A DNA stretch of 64,000 nt from JAAFHB01 sp942493325 (lineage in GTDB: Bacteria > Bacteroidota > Bacteroidia > Bacteroidales > Prolixibacteraceae), in the NCBI GenBank assembly GCA_942493325.1, contig OW818689.1, positions 2,666,001 to 2,730,000 on the forward strand, read 5' to 3'. Position numbers and translations under genes: made by a program. Shown here piece after piece: positions 9,111 to 17,871 of the stretch; position 1 is the stretch's first letter, and every line of letters starts with the position of its first letter. The notes beneath the pieces are model-generated. The model did not search any database, had not been told where the DNA came from, and was given only the letters and a program-made list of their open reading frames with translations.

Positions 9111-9202
9111 TAGATGTCAAACTATTGAGATATTCTTCCAAATTCGTAAAACCATTCTTTTTCATATCACCATTCCGGTCTTCCGGATCACTGCGTCTCG
9201 TT

Positions 9203-9438
9203 TCAGGGAGGCGCCTGAGTTTTTGAGGCCAGTTCGTAAGCCTTCATGGCAGGCTGAAAAGCCGGTGTATTTTCGCCCAGATCGGGCATTGGAGGTCATG
9301 GATACCGTCGATGGCCCAGCTCAGTGAAACGTGATCCATCATCAGGTTATTCACGTCGTCGGTAGCAAGGACATCGGCGGCGCCTTTTGTTTTGTCCCGG
9401 TCGCCCAGGCGCATTCTGATGTAACAGATGATGATATC
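9203..9438 (-). pseudogene. Pectate-lyase-like gene relic
   Basis: Translated on the minus strand from about 9438, this stretch gives a run containing YIRMRLGDRDKTKGA and, further on, MMDHVSLSWAIDG. This is the pattern of the parallel beta-helix of PL1-type pectate lyases, where DHxSxSW marks the catalytic turn. The frame then fails: a neighbouring frame continues with an open run ending in KTQAPP and a stop at 9205-9203. No start codon and no N-terminal half are present. I read it as a decayed fragment, with at least one frameshift, of a pectin-degrading enzyme. Family assignment is by motif only. Confidence 0.5.
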
Positions 9439-9646
9439 TTGACATTTCGATAGATTAAGGGTCTTAATTCTTCCGCGAAATCACATTTTAAAATTAATTA
9501 TCAGGAAAGAAATAATTACCTTTGGTAGAGAAGCTTATCCAGGGTTTTTACGTCTTGTGCGGTTTACGTTCAAGGCAGAAATACACGCAACTGGTTGCGT
9601 CAATTAAATTGTGAGCTGTCATTTTAATAAACTAAAACTTACAATC

Positions 9647-10027
9647 ATGAAAAACTCACTTGAAGAACAGAATAAATCAATTGTGCGGCAATATTGGGAT
9701 GGTAAATGGAATGAAAGGCGCCCTGAGATACTCGATGAACTTCAAAGCACAGATATAAAATATCACGGAGAAGAGGAAATGACTGGAATAGAAGAATATA
9801 AAACCAGTTATAACACTTATTTGGCAGCAATGATTAATACAAGGTTTGAAATTAAAGAGTTGATTGCCGAAGGAGATTTAGTAATGAGCAGGGCTGTTTT
9901 TTACGGTACATACACTGGCATTCTTGGTGATATTTATCCTGTTGGAGAAGAATTACATTTCAGATTTTTTACTGTTTTTAGATTGGTTGACGGGAAAATT
10001 GCCGAAGAGTGGGAACTCTTTCAGTAA
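9647..10027 (+). CDS. SnoaL-like / NTF2-fold protein
   Basis: A 126-residue soluble protein with the fold pattern of SnoaL-like ester cyclases: an N-terminal helix (NKSIVRQYWDGKWNERR), a GxxxYK segment around residue 50 and C-terminal strands ending in DGKIAEEWELFQ. Members of this superfamily are very diverse, so no reaction can be named. The ATG at 9647 is chosen over an upstream in-frame start at 9611 because the family begins about here. It lies 26 bp before the next small gene, so both may be cotranscribed. Confidence 0.75.
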   Translation: MKNSLEEQNKSIVRQYWDGKWNERRPEILDELQSTDIKYHGEEEMTGIEEYKTSYNTYLAAMINTRFEIKELIAEGDLVMSRAVFYGTYTGILGDIYPVGEELHFRFFTVFRLVDGKIAEEWELFQ

Positions 10028-10053
10028 ATTGGAATAAATAATAAATTGAAGTT

Positions 10054-10587
10054 ATGAAAAATATTTACTTGTCTTTTTTCGTCGTTTTGGTTTTGTTGAT
10101 AAGTAATTCAGGTATTTCACAAGTGATTCAAAATCCAAAGACACAAATCTCTGACCCACCAATTGAATCTAAACTGAATTATGCAACCTGGCGTGTTGAT
10201 TACTATATCTGTACTGGTATTGCATATGCAAAAAGCCTTGGAATGACTGCTAACGATTTTGCAGCTTTTGTTGCAAGTAAACATTCAATCACTAGTCCTA
10301 ATGACACAAGTATTTCAGCAGTTATTAAAACATTCAATGCGGTTATGACTGCTTATCCAAGAGGCAAATTTGAATTGCTTACAGAATCAAATTCCTCAGC
10401 AAAAATGAGGTGGAACAGACCGTATGATTCATATTTTAAAAATGGCCCTGTCATTGGTGTTTCCCTTGAAGAATTTGAAAGCTATTTATACGGTCATGTT
10501 GCAATCATGACAAAGAGAATAGGGATTGACTTTAAATATGATATTAAACAGGATACTGTTGTTGGAACAATTAGCAGATATCGATAA
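10054..10587 (+). CDS. Secreted protein of unknown function
   Basis: A 177-residue protein with a clean signal peptide (hydrophobic residues 4-20, likely cut after GISQ near residue 23). I do not recognise the mature part. It has no cysteine pairs beyond a single Cys, and its second half contains MRWNRPYDSYF and a predicted helix EEFESYLYGHVAIM. It follows the SnoaL-like gene closely and is followed 31 bp later by the first insertion sequence. Confidence 0.7.
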   Translation: MKNIYLSFFVVLVLLISNSGISQVIQNPKTQISDPPIESKLNYATWRVDYYICTGIAYAKSLGMTANDFAAFVASKHSITSPNDTSISAVIKTFNAVMTAYPRGKFELLTESNSSAKMRWNRPYDSYFKNGPVIGVSLEEFESYLYGHVAIMTKRIGIDFKYDIKQDTVVGTISRYR

Positions 10588-10618
10588 AATATTCTCTACG
10601 TTAAATACATGTTTAATT

Positions 10619-12294
10619 AGAGTCTGTCTGTAATAGATAAAATATATGAATATCAGGCACATATCTTAGGTTTATCCAAATCTTCTTTGTATCTTGTTAT
10701 CGAATTAAAGATAGCTTTTATAATGAAAATATTTAACGACCTGGTGTTGAAATTTGAAAAATCTGATTGGGCCAAGAATCCCGAGTTTGGTGTGATCGAC
10801 ACTATTCTTGAACTTCATCCTGAAATTTACGGCATTTTCAAATTCGATATAGCTGGCAATGAAGAGGTTAACAATTTTGGACGTGGTGATACACCCACTG
10901 TTGAACAGATTGTCAGGGCTGCGATTTATAAAGAGTTAAAAGGTTATGACTATCGGGAACTTGAATATGCACAAAGCGATTCACGGATTTGTGCTACATT
11001 TATTAAGCTTGATGAGCGCAAACCATTTTGTTTTCAGACATTCCAGAAGTTCATTTCCAGAATAAGTGAAGATACCCTTCACAAAGTATTGGTTGAGCTG
11101 ATTAAAATTGCCATTGACGAAGGCTATGAAGATATAAGCAAAATCAGACAGGACAGCACAGTTGTCAAAAGCAATATTCATTACCCGACCAATAATTCAC
11201 TCGTTTGGGACTGTATTCATGAAAGCCACCGTCTGCTGAGCCACCTCAAAGAAGAGGTCGGTGTACTTTCGTTTATCGATTATACCAAATCTGCCAAAAC
11301 CACCTATTTCAAGATAAACGTCACCAAGTCAAAAGATAAGCAAGCCGATCTCTTTAATAAACAGTTAGTTACATTCACAAAGGCGATCAATCAGGTTTCC
11401 AATATTATAAAAAAAAAGTTCGACAGCCTCGGCCTTAAAGCATACATTTTTATCACAGAACTTGAAGAACTGCTGCCATTGATGGAAAAGGTTTACAGCA
11501 TGACTTATCGGAAACAGATTCAGGACGAGTCAGTACCGAACGACCAAAAATTGTTCTCGATATACGAACTACACGCTGACATTATTGTCAAGGGTGGACG
11601 CGAAGTACAATTCGGTCACAAGGTAAATCTGGCCACAGGAAAAAGCAACCTGATCATTGATTGTGTTATACCTGCGGGGAATCCAGCTGATATTACTTTA
11701 TTCAACCCTACCATTGACAGGGTGATAGATAACTACGGGATAACTCCCAGAGATTCATCTGCTGATGGCGGATATGCCAGTCAGGGAAGCTTAGATCATT
11801 GCAAATCAAAAGGTATAGTAAATATTGTATTCAATAAAGTAACAAAAAGCCTTAAAAATGTTGCCACCAGCCTCAATATGGAAACACGTTTGAAGAAATG
11901 GCGAAGCGGTATTGAAGCCGCTATTTCAAACCTCAAACGGGGCTTCGACTTGAGGATTTGTAACTGGAAAGGATTTAAACATTTCAAAGCAAAGGTGATG
12001 TGGAGTGTCCTGGGTTATAACTTCAGGGTACTCACTAACATGACATTGTCCCGAATAGCGGGACTTGCCTGAAAAGATTAATTGAGAGATTAGCAATTTT
12101 TATCACAACACTTTAGTTTGAACGCCCTTAAGCTTGTTATTATGTTAGTTAGATTGGTTGAAAATACTGGAGCATATTTTTCAAAGAAAAACACGAAAAG
12201 CAAAAGTTTGAACGCAAATCATCATCAAATCGTCGGGAAAATAAAATGCGTAGGACCAAAAAATCAAAATAAGGTGACTTTACAGACAGACTCT
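10619..12294 (+). mobile_element. Insertion sequence copy 1 (1676 bp, intact)
   Basis: Bounded by perfect 15-bp terminal inverted repeats, AGAGTCTGTCTGTAA at 10619-10633 and its complement at 12280-12294. It carries one transposase gene. The base sequence is nearly identical to copy 2, which begins four bases after this one ends. The pair as a whole is flanked by AATT on the left (10615-10618) and AATT on the right (13977-13980), consistent with a 4-bp target duplication around the dimer. Confidence 0.95.
10723..12072 (+). CDS. Transposase of IS copy 1 (DDE, IS4-like superfamily)
   Basis: A 449-residue DDE transposase that cuts and joins the IS ends. Three acidic catalytic positions can be assigned: RQDSTVVKS (first Asp), SADGGYAS (second Asp) and GIEAAISNLKRG (Glu), followed by the basic FDLRICNWKGF segment. 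The phrase DSTVVKSNIHYPTNNSL resembles transposases filed as ISNCY/ISDol1-like, but I cannot settle the family. The ATG at 10723 is preferred; an in-frame TTG lies 36 bp upstream. A run of nine A at about 11409-11417 keeps the frame open and is a natural slippage site. Confidence 0.9.
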   Translation: MKIFNDLVLKFEKSDWAKNPEFGVIDTILELHPEIYGIFKFDIAGNEEVNNFGRGDTPTVEQIVRAAIYKELKGYDYRELEYAQSDSRICATFIKLDERKPFCFQTFQKFISRISEDTLHKVLVELIKIAIDEGYEDISKIRQDSTVVKSNIHYPTNNSLVWDCIHESHRLLSHLKEEVGVLSFIDYTKSAKTTYFKINVTKSKDKQADLFNKQLVTFTKAINQVSNIIKKKFDSLGLKAYIFITELEELLPLMEKVYSMTYRKQIQDESVPNDQKLFSIYELHADIIVKGGREVQFGHKVNLATGKSNLIIDCVIPAGNPADITLFNPTIDRVIDNYGITPRDSSADGGYASQGSLDHCKSKGIVNIVFNKVTKSLKNVATSLNMETRLKKWRSGIEAAISNLKRGFDLRICNWKGFKHFKAKVMWSVLGYNFRVLTNMTLSRIAGLA

Positions 12295-12298
12295 AAAT

Positions 12299-13976
12299 AG
12301 AGTCTGTCTGTAATAGATAAAATATATGAATATCAGGCACATATCTTAGGTTTATCCAAATCTTCTTTGTATCTTGTTATCGAATTAAAGATAGCTTTTA
12401 TAATGAAAATATTTAACGACCTGGTGTTGAAATTTGAAAAATCTGATTGGGCCAAGAATCCCGAGTTTGGTGTGATCGACACTATTCTTGAACTTCATCC
12501 TGAAATTTACGGCATTTTCAAATTCGATATAGCTGGCAATGAAGAGGTTAACAATTTTGGACGTGGTGATACACCCACTGTTGAACAGATTGTCAGGGCT
12601 GCGATTTATAAAGAGTTAAAAGGTTATGACTATCGGGAACTTGAATATGCACAAAGCGATTCACGGATTTGTGCTACATTTATTAAGCTTGATGAGCGCA
12701 AACCATTTTGTTTTCAGACATTCCAGAAGTTCATTTCCAGAATAAGTGAAGATACCCTTCACAAAGTATTGGTTGAGCTGATTAAAATTGCCATTGACGA
12801 AGGCTATGAAGATATAAGCAAAATCAGACAGGACAGCACAGTTGTCAAAAGCAATATTCATTACCCGACCAATAATTCACTCGTTTGGGACTGTATTCAT
12901 GAAAGCCACCGTCTGCTGAGCCACCTCAAAGAAGAGGTCGGTGTACTTTCGTTTATCGATTATACCAAATCTGCCAAAACCACCTATTTCAAGATAAACG
13001 TCACCAAGTCAAAAGATAAGCAAGCCGATCTCTTTAATAAACAGTTAGTTACATTCACAAAGGCGATCAATCAGGTTTCCAATATTATAAAAAAAGTTCG
13101 ACAGCCTCGGCCTTAAAGCATACATTTTTATCACAGAACTTGAAGAACTGCTGCCATTGATGGAAAAGGTTTACAGCATGACTTATCGGAAACAGATTCA
13201 GGACGAGTCAGTACCGAACGACCAAAAATTGTTCTCGATATACGAACTACACGCTGACATTATTGTCAAGGGTGGACGCGAAGTACAATTCGGTCACAAG
13301 GTAAATCTGGCCACAGGAAAAAGCAACCTGATCATTGATTGTGTTATACCTGCGGGGAATCCAGCTGATATTACTTTATTCAACCCTACCATTGACAGGG
13401 TGATAGATAACTACGGGATAACTCCCAGAGATTCATCTGCTGATGGCGGATATGCCAGTCAGGGAAGCTTAGATCATTGCAAATCAAAAGGTATAGTAAA
13501 TATTGTATTCAATAAAGTAACAAAAAGCCTTAAAAATGTTGCCACCAGCCTCAATATGGAAACACGTTTGAAGAAATGGCGAAGCGGTATTGAAGCCGCT
13601 ATTTCAAACCTCAAACGGGGCTTCGACTTGAGGATTTGTAACTGGAAAGGATTTAAACATTTCAAAGCAAAGGTGATGTGGAGTGTCCTGGGTTATAACT
13701 TCAGGGTACTCACTAACATGACATTGTCCCGAATAGCGGGACTTGCCTGAAAAGATTAATTGAGAGATTAGCAATTTTTATCACAACACTTTAGTTTGAA
13801 CGCCCTTAAGCTTGTTATTATGTTAGTTAGATTGATTGGTTGAAAATACTGGAGCATATTTTTCAAAGAAAAACACGAAAAGCAAAAGTTTGAACGCAAA
13901 TCATCATCAAATCGTCGGGAAAATAAAATGCGTAGGACCAAAAAATCAAAATAAGGTGACTTTACAGACAGACTCT
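12299..13976 (+). mobile_element. Insertion sequence copy 2 (1678 bp, transposase broken)
   Basis: A second copy in the same orientation, with the same 15-bp inverted repeats (12299-12313 and 13962-13976), separated from copy 1 only by AAAT. By eye, only two differences exist: the A-run in the transposase is seven instead of nine bases, and an ATTG is duplicated near 13832. These account exactly for the 2-bp length difference. The near-identity indicates a very recent duplication or dimer formation. Confidence 0.95.
12403..13750 (+). pseudogene. Transposase of IS copy 2, frameshifted
   Basis: The same transposase gene as in copy 1, but loss of two A in a poly-A run at about 13089-13095 shifts the frame, so the first part ends at 13116 after about 237 residues. 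The second part, with the second Asp and the Glu, is open to 13750. Unless the ribosome or polymerase slips on the A-run, this copy makes no active enzyme; it could still be mobilised by copy 1 because its ends are intact. Confidence 0.92.
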
Positions 13977-13980
13977 AATT

Positions 13981-14150
13981 AAATGATTTAAATAAATGCA
14001 GCATATAAAAGTGAATATTTATGAGCGGGGTCGGTGTGGCATTCAACCGCGGATTCTCGTATCGCCGTTCAGTACTGGCGGACAGGTGCGCTCTCCGAAA
14101 TCCGCTCCGCAACATGCACCAGCCATTATAGGCAGTGCTGACCCGTTCTG
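13981..14150. other. GC-shifted intergenic fragment
   Basis: About 110 bp (14020-14150) are clearly richer in GC than the AT-rich surroundings and hold no gene. A short inverted repeat GCGGATT/AATCCGC is present. It follows the IS pair and precedes the methyltransferase relic; it looks like debris from an insertion or deletion, but I cannot name its source. Confidence 0.4.
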
Positions 14151-14154
14151 AAAT

Positions 14155-14298
14155 TTGTCTACAAGGAAATTTGTCTACAAGTTTAAGTCGATTAAGACTA
14201 CCGGATTAGAAATTGTTGAAATGTTTGAAGACTATTCTTACAATAATTTTGATGAAGATACAAGTAACTTTATGATTTATAAAATGACAGGAAACTAA
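14155..14298 (+). pseudogene. Relic of a methyltransferase C-terminus
   Basis: An open stretch without an upstream gene translates to a coding-like tail containing GLEIVEMFEDYSYNNFDEDT and then NFMIYKMTGN before a TAA at 14296. The pattern GLEIVxxxxDY...FDEDT...MIY resembles the last strands of class I SAM-dependent methyltransferases. A perfect 16-bp tandem duplication (14150-14165 and 14166-14181) sits at its left edge. I treat it as the 3' end of a gene lost by deletion. Confidence 0.4.
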
Positions 14299-14388
14299 AT
14301 CCTTTCCACCAGCACGATCTTTGTATTGTAACAAAACCAATTTTAGTTTGTTGAAAAATAGACTATAAGATATTAATACAAGGGACAA

Positions 14389-15420
14389 ATGAGAAAAATT
14401 ACAGTTTTTATCTTTTTGGCTATACTTTGTTCGTGTACCAGGCAGCCCAAAAGTTCAGCCGAAGGAGAATCTAAAAGATATAGGATTCCTTTAACTGTCC
14501 TTACTAATCAAATTGAAGAGACTGATGGCATAGTTTATTTTTCCAGGGATAATGGTTTGACGTGGGAGAACAAAAGTGCAGGATTACCAAAAAAAATCAG
14601 ATTAGGGCTTGGAGCAATAGCTACTTCCGGCAGCTTACTTGGTATCCCAACCAAAGAAAATGGGATTTATCTCTTTGATTTTAATAAAGAGCTTTGGGTT
14701 AATATCCCTACTGACAAAAAAATTATAGAAAATAATCCCGGCACTTTTACTTTTTTTAAGGGACAAATCTACATTGGAACACAATCGGGCGGCGTTTTTT
14801 CTTCAGCAAACCATGGAAAAAGCTGGGCAAACCTAAAGATCGGTCTTGCCAATCCAACTATTCGAAAACTAGTTACAATTGACAATAAATTGTATGCAGG
14901 AACCGATGCAGGTTTATACTCTTTTAATGAAGTGCATAAAAAATGGGTATTGGAATATGGAAACAGTACAATGCAGGTTAATGGTATAACAGAATTTGAC
15001 GAAAGTATTTATATCGGGACTAATCAAGGGGCATTTACAACTCCAAAAGACCGGAAAGTGTGGAAACAAATTTTGACTAATTATACCTTACACAATATAA
15101 GTTCAGACGATAAAACAATCTACGCGATGACTTATAATGTATTGCTTTCATCGGCTGATAAAGGCAAAAGCTGGCGAAATATACAAAAAGGGTTACCAGG
15201 TGAGCTTTACACATTCAATGTAATAAAAAACGGCAATTCAGTTTTTGCCGCACAATGGGATGGGGTATACAGAAAAAATAATGAATATGACACCTGGGAA
15301 TCATATAGTAACGGCTTGCCAGTCAATCTTGCTATAACCAATATGAAGTCATTCAACGGTATAATTGTCGTAAGCGGAAATGAAAGAGGATTAAGTAAAG
15401 GCATGAATATCAGCAAATAA
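14389..15420 (+). CDS. BNR/Asp-box repeat lipoprotein
   Basis: A 343-residue protein with a short signal ending in LCSC, so Cys16 is a probable lipid anchor. The mature part repeats the Asp-box pattern S-x-D-x-G-x-x-W: SRDNGLTWENKSAGLP, SSANHGKSWANLKIGL and SADKGKSWRNIQKGLP. Such repeats build sialidase-like or YCF48-like beta-propellers. The catalytic arginine triad of sialidases is not apparent, so a binding or structural role is more likely than a glycosidase. It is surrounded by accessory genes and relics. Confidence 0.8.
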   Translation: MRKITVFIFLAILCSCTRQPKSSAEGESKRYRIPLTVLTNQIEETDGIVYFSRDNGLTWENKSAGLPKKIRLGLGAIATSGSLLGIPTKENGIYLFDFNKELWVNIPTDKKIIENNPGTFTFFKGQIYIGTQSGGVFSSANHGKSWANLKIGLANPTIRKLVTIDNKLYAGTDAGLYSFNEVHKKWVLEYGNSTMQVNGITEFDESIYIGTNQGAFTTPKDRKVWKQILTNYTLHNISSDDKTIYAMTYNVLLSSADKGKSWRNIQKGLPGELYTFNVIKNGNSVFAAQWDGVYRKNNEYDTWESYSNGLPVNLAITNMKSFNGIIVVSGNERGLSKGMNISK

Positions 15421-15479
15421 TTGAACTTTTTCCAGTGCGATTTTAGAGGTTTATTTTGTTTTTTTACTAATTTTGAAAT

Positions 15480-15707
15480 ATGAAACATTTGACATTAAAT
15501 ATACCTGATAGTCTGAATCTCAACGAAAGAGAAACCAAAAGATTCCTTGCAGCTAAAATGTATGAATCAGGGAAACTTACGTTGGGACAAGCTGCTGAAT
15601 TAGCAGGACTTTCAAAAATGGCCTTTTCTGAGATATTGGCAGATTTTAATGTTTCATTAATTAACTATCCTCCATCAGATATCGCAAGAGATGCAGCAAT
15701 GTTCTGA
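15480..15707 (+). CDS. UPF0175 family antitoxin
   Basis: A 75-residue protein matching the UPF0175 pattern: an N-terminal strand (LTLNIPDSL), then a helix-turn-helix-like part with YESGKLTLGQAAELAGLSKMAFSEIL, which is nearly diagnostic. UPF0175 proteins normally pair with a DUF3368 PIN-like toxin encoded immediately downstream. Here the next gene overlaps by 17 bp and begins like such a toxin but continues as something else. A TAATTTTG at 15468-15475 could be a -7 element, which would make the message almost leaderless. Confidence 0.88.
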   Translation: MKHLTLNIPDSLNLNERETKRFLAAKMYESGKLTLGQAAELAGLSKMAFSEILADFNVSLINYPPSDIARDAAMF

Positions 15708-16182
15708 GATAATTATTTCCGATACAAGTTGCCTGATTCTTTTATACAAGATAGATGAACTTGACTTTCTTATTTCTCTGATTGCATCAGACAACTCAGG
15801 CATTAGAAACAGAGCGGCACTCGCATTAGCAGATATGAAAGATAACCGGGCTTTGGAACCTTTATTGACTGCCATTTTCAAAAAAGAAAACCACAATCAT
15901 AATGGTACAATGGCGTTTGCTTTGGAATCGTTGGATTGTAGTCAAAAGCTAACAGAGATTTTTAAGATTTTGTTCTTTGAGACGTATGAGTCAAAAATAA
16001 GTGCCTTCGCAATTCTTTCTGACCAGATATTTGATTTTTCAGAAGAAGACCTTTATGAAGTTAATCAAATGTGGGAAGCCTGTAAATTAAATCCCGAAAA
16101 ATGTCCCGGTTACGATGACATGGAAACCAGGGTGATGATGCAAAAAGCGGTAGATGGTTTTATGAGTTATTTGAAACAGTAA
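15691..16182 (+). CDS. Chimera: PIN-like toxin (DUF3368) N-terminal stub joined to HEAT-repeat domain
   Basis: A 163-residue protein overlapping the antitoxin gene by 17 bp. Residues 6-27 (EIIISDTSCLILLYKIDELD) match the start of DUF3368 PIN-like toxins, including the first catalytic Asp in the SDTSxL motif. At about residue 28 the sequence changes: SLIASDNSGIRNRAALALAD and NRALEPLLTAIF are HEAT repeats, and the tail ends in a CPGYDD motif and an amphipathic helix. The rest of the PIN domain with the other acidic residues is missing, so nuclease activity is unlikely. It is open throughout with no frameshift. I infer a deletion that joined a toxin start to a resident HEAT-repeat gene. Confidence 0.75.
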   Translation: MQQCSEIIISDTSCLILLYKIDELDFLISLIASDNSGIRNRAALALADMKDNRALEPLLTAIFKKENHNHNGTMAFALESLDCSQKLTEIFKILFFETYESKISAFAILSDQIFDFSEEDLYEVNQMWEACKLNPEKCPGYDDMETRVMMQKAVDGFMSYLKQ

Positions 16183-16250
16183 ACAGATATTGCTGCAATA
16201 TAACAATGTAAAGAAAGCCCTGCCGTTAATCGGGCACGGTGGTTTGGGCC

Positions 16251-17618
16251 TTATTCTGTAATCCCTTTGAATTTAATTTGCTGGGGTAATTTATTATCCA
16301 TTGCAGCCAGTGCCGCAACCTGACCCGCGGTTTCACCCATCGCTACTGCATTTCCGGTAACCCGGTAGCTGGCGTGGGCAAAAAAATCACCGCTGATACA
16401 TCTTCCGGCCATCATAAGGCCATTGACATCTTTGGCAATAAGCGAACGCAATGGAATGTCGTAAGGTTTTGCTCTCATGCCATGACTGCCGTAACCACCT
16501 CCTGATTTTTTTTCCAGTGAATGCACGTCAACTGCAAATGTTGCACGGCATACAGCGTCATCAAACCGTGCCCCTTTGATTAAGTCCTCACCAGTCACTG
16601 TATAAATCCCATGAATCCGGCGGCCCTCGCGAATGCCAATTTGCGAGCCGGTAACCGCGATCCGGGCATTGGTCCAAACCCCTCCCAAAGACCGCAGTCC
16701 ATTGACAATCTGGTTAACCTCACGGCGTGCTTCAATAGTGGCTTTCGAAATTTGGGCAGCATCAATGGCAGAAACTCCATATTGATGATTGGCCATCATG
16801 GCAATCATTCCGGGGCGGACGCCAAAGAAAGTAGGCATAGTATAACTGGCATCGGTACCTCCGCGCTTAATTTCAGCATGGAGTTTTCGTTTCGAATCCT
16901 CGGATGTTTGTCCCCTGACACCCATTATTCCTTCAGCAACCAATGCTTTTTCGTCGAGACCGACCAGGATAGCCATCAACGACATGGGCTGAGTTTTCCC
17001 CGTTTCAGGATGACCATAATCAAAGCCACATCCCGCCTGGGCCGCCAGATCGCCGTTTCCTGTTGCATCAATAAATACTTTGGCTTTCCAGGCTTCGCGA
17101 CCAGAAAAACTTTCGGTTACGATATGCTCCAGCCTGTTGCCTGCGCCTTTGTAAGCAGCCGTAACCCTGGTGTGCAACCGGATTTCAACTCCGGCTTCGA
17201 GGCACATCTGGTCAAGGATAAATTTCATCAGTTCACAATCATAAACTTTGGCCGAATACTGGGCATCGCTTTTTTCAAGTCGCTGAACCAGCTCCTTCAT
17301 GATACCTGGCTTGTTTTGATAGTCGATGAGGTTATTCAGCAAGCCGGCCGTCCATACTCCACCAAGGCATCCGTGATATTCGATCAGCGTGGTTTTTGCT
17401 CCCCCGCGTGCAGAGGCAATAGCCGCGGCAATTCCGGCAGGACCACCACCACAAACAATCACATCGGATTCATTTACGACAGGCAATAATCGCGATGGTT
17501 CTTTAAATCCTGAAGCTTTTTCAGCAAAGGATCCGGCACCTATAGCCACCCCACAGAATGGTGTGACAGTACCCAGCAGTGCCCCGGCTTTTAAAAAATT
17601 ACGTCTGTTGGTAGTCAT
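16251..17618 (-). CDS. Secreted FAD-dependent oxidoreductase
   Basis: A 455-residue flavoprotein of the FAD_oxidored type. It starts with a twin-arginine-like signal (NRRNFLKAG, residues 4-12), implying export in folded form with its cofactor. The Rossmann dinucleotide motif is GGGPAG at 57-62 with the ribose-binding Glu at 80 (TLIE). A second conserved ATG-like segment, IDATGNGDLAA, lies near residue 185. The C-terminal DVNGLMMAGRCISGD is the typical FAD-binding end. Enzymes of this group often act on sugars or steroids; the substrate cannot be read from the sequence. The gene stands alone on the minus strand. Confidence 0.88.
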   Translation of the reverse strand: MTTNRRNFLKAGALLGTVTPFCGVAIGAGSFAEKASGFKEPSRLLPVVNESDVIVCGGGPAGIAAAIASARGGAKTTLIEYHGCLGGVWTAGLLNNLIDYQNKPGIMKELVQRLEKSDAQYSAKVYDCELMKFILDQMCLEAGVEIRLHTRVTAAYKGAGNRLEHIVTESFSGREAWKAKVFIDATGNGDLAAQAGCGFDYGHPETGKTQPMSLMAILVGLDEKALVAEGIMGVRGQTSEDSKRKLHAEIKRGGTDASYTMPTFFGVRPGMIAMMANHQYGVSAIDAAQISKATIEARREVNQIVNGLRSLGGVWTNARIAVTGSQIGIREGRRIHGIYTVTGEDLIKGARFDDAVCRATFAVDVHSLEKKSGGGYGSHGMRAKPYDIPLRSLIAKDVNGLMMAGRCISGDFFAHASYRVTGNAVAMGETAGQVAALAAMDNKLPQQIKFKGITE

Positions 17619-17871
17619 TGAGGATCATTTTGCACAAATATATTAAATAATACAGGCGATAATTAATTGGAGCTGTCAGGATTTAAAAGAAAATCACAGG
17701 CATATCAATCCCACAAATCATAAATCACAAATCATAAATCACAAATTTTTGTCTTTTCCGGAATATTCTCCTGCAAAATATTGTAACTTTATTCGCTGAC
17801 ACTACGTGGCTTTTGAGGCTGTTTAGATACTATTTTTTAGTTGACTTTTTAACTTTTTAATAACTAACACA

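Noticed and set aside
12118..12300. Small open frame at the right end of IS copy 1
   Set aside because: Lies in the non-coding tail of the IS, is interrupted by the 4-bp ATTG insertion in copy 2 and has no coding character.
10619..13976. Composite transposon
   Set aside because: The two IS copies are separated by only four bases, so there is no cargo.
16611..17489. Long open frame of 292 codons on the plus strand
   Set aside because: It is antisense to the FAD oxidoreductase, has no family motifs and owes its length to codon bias on the other strand.
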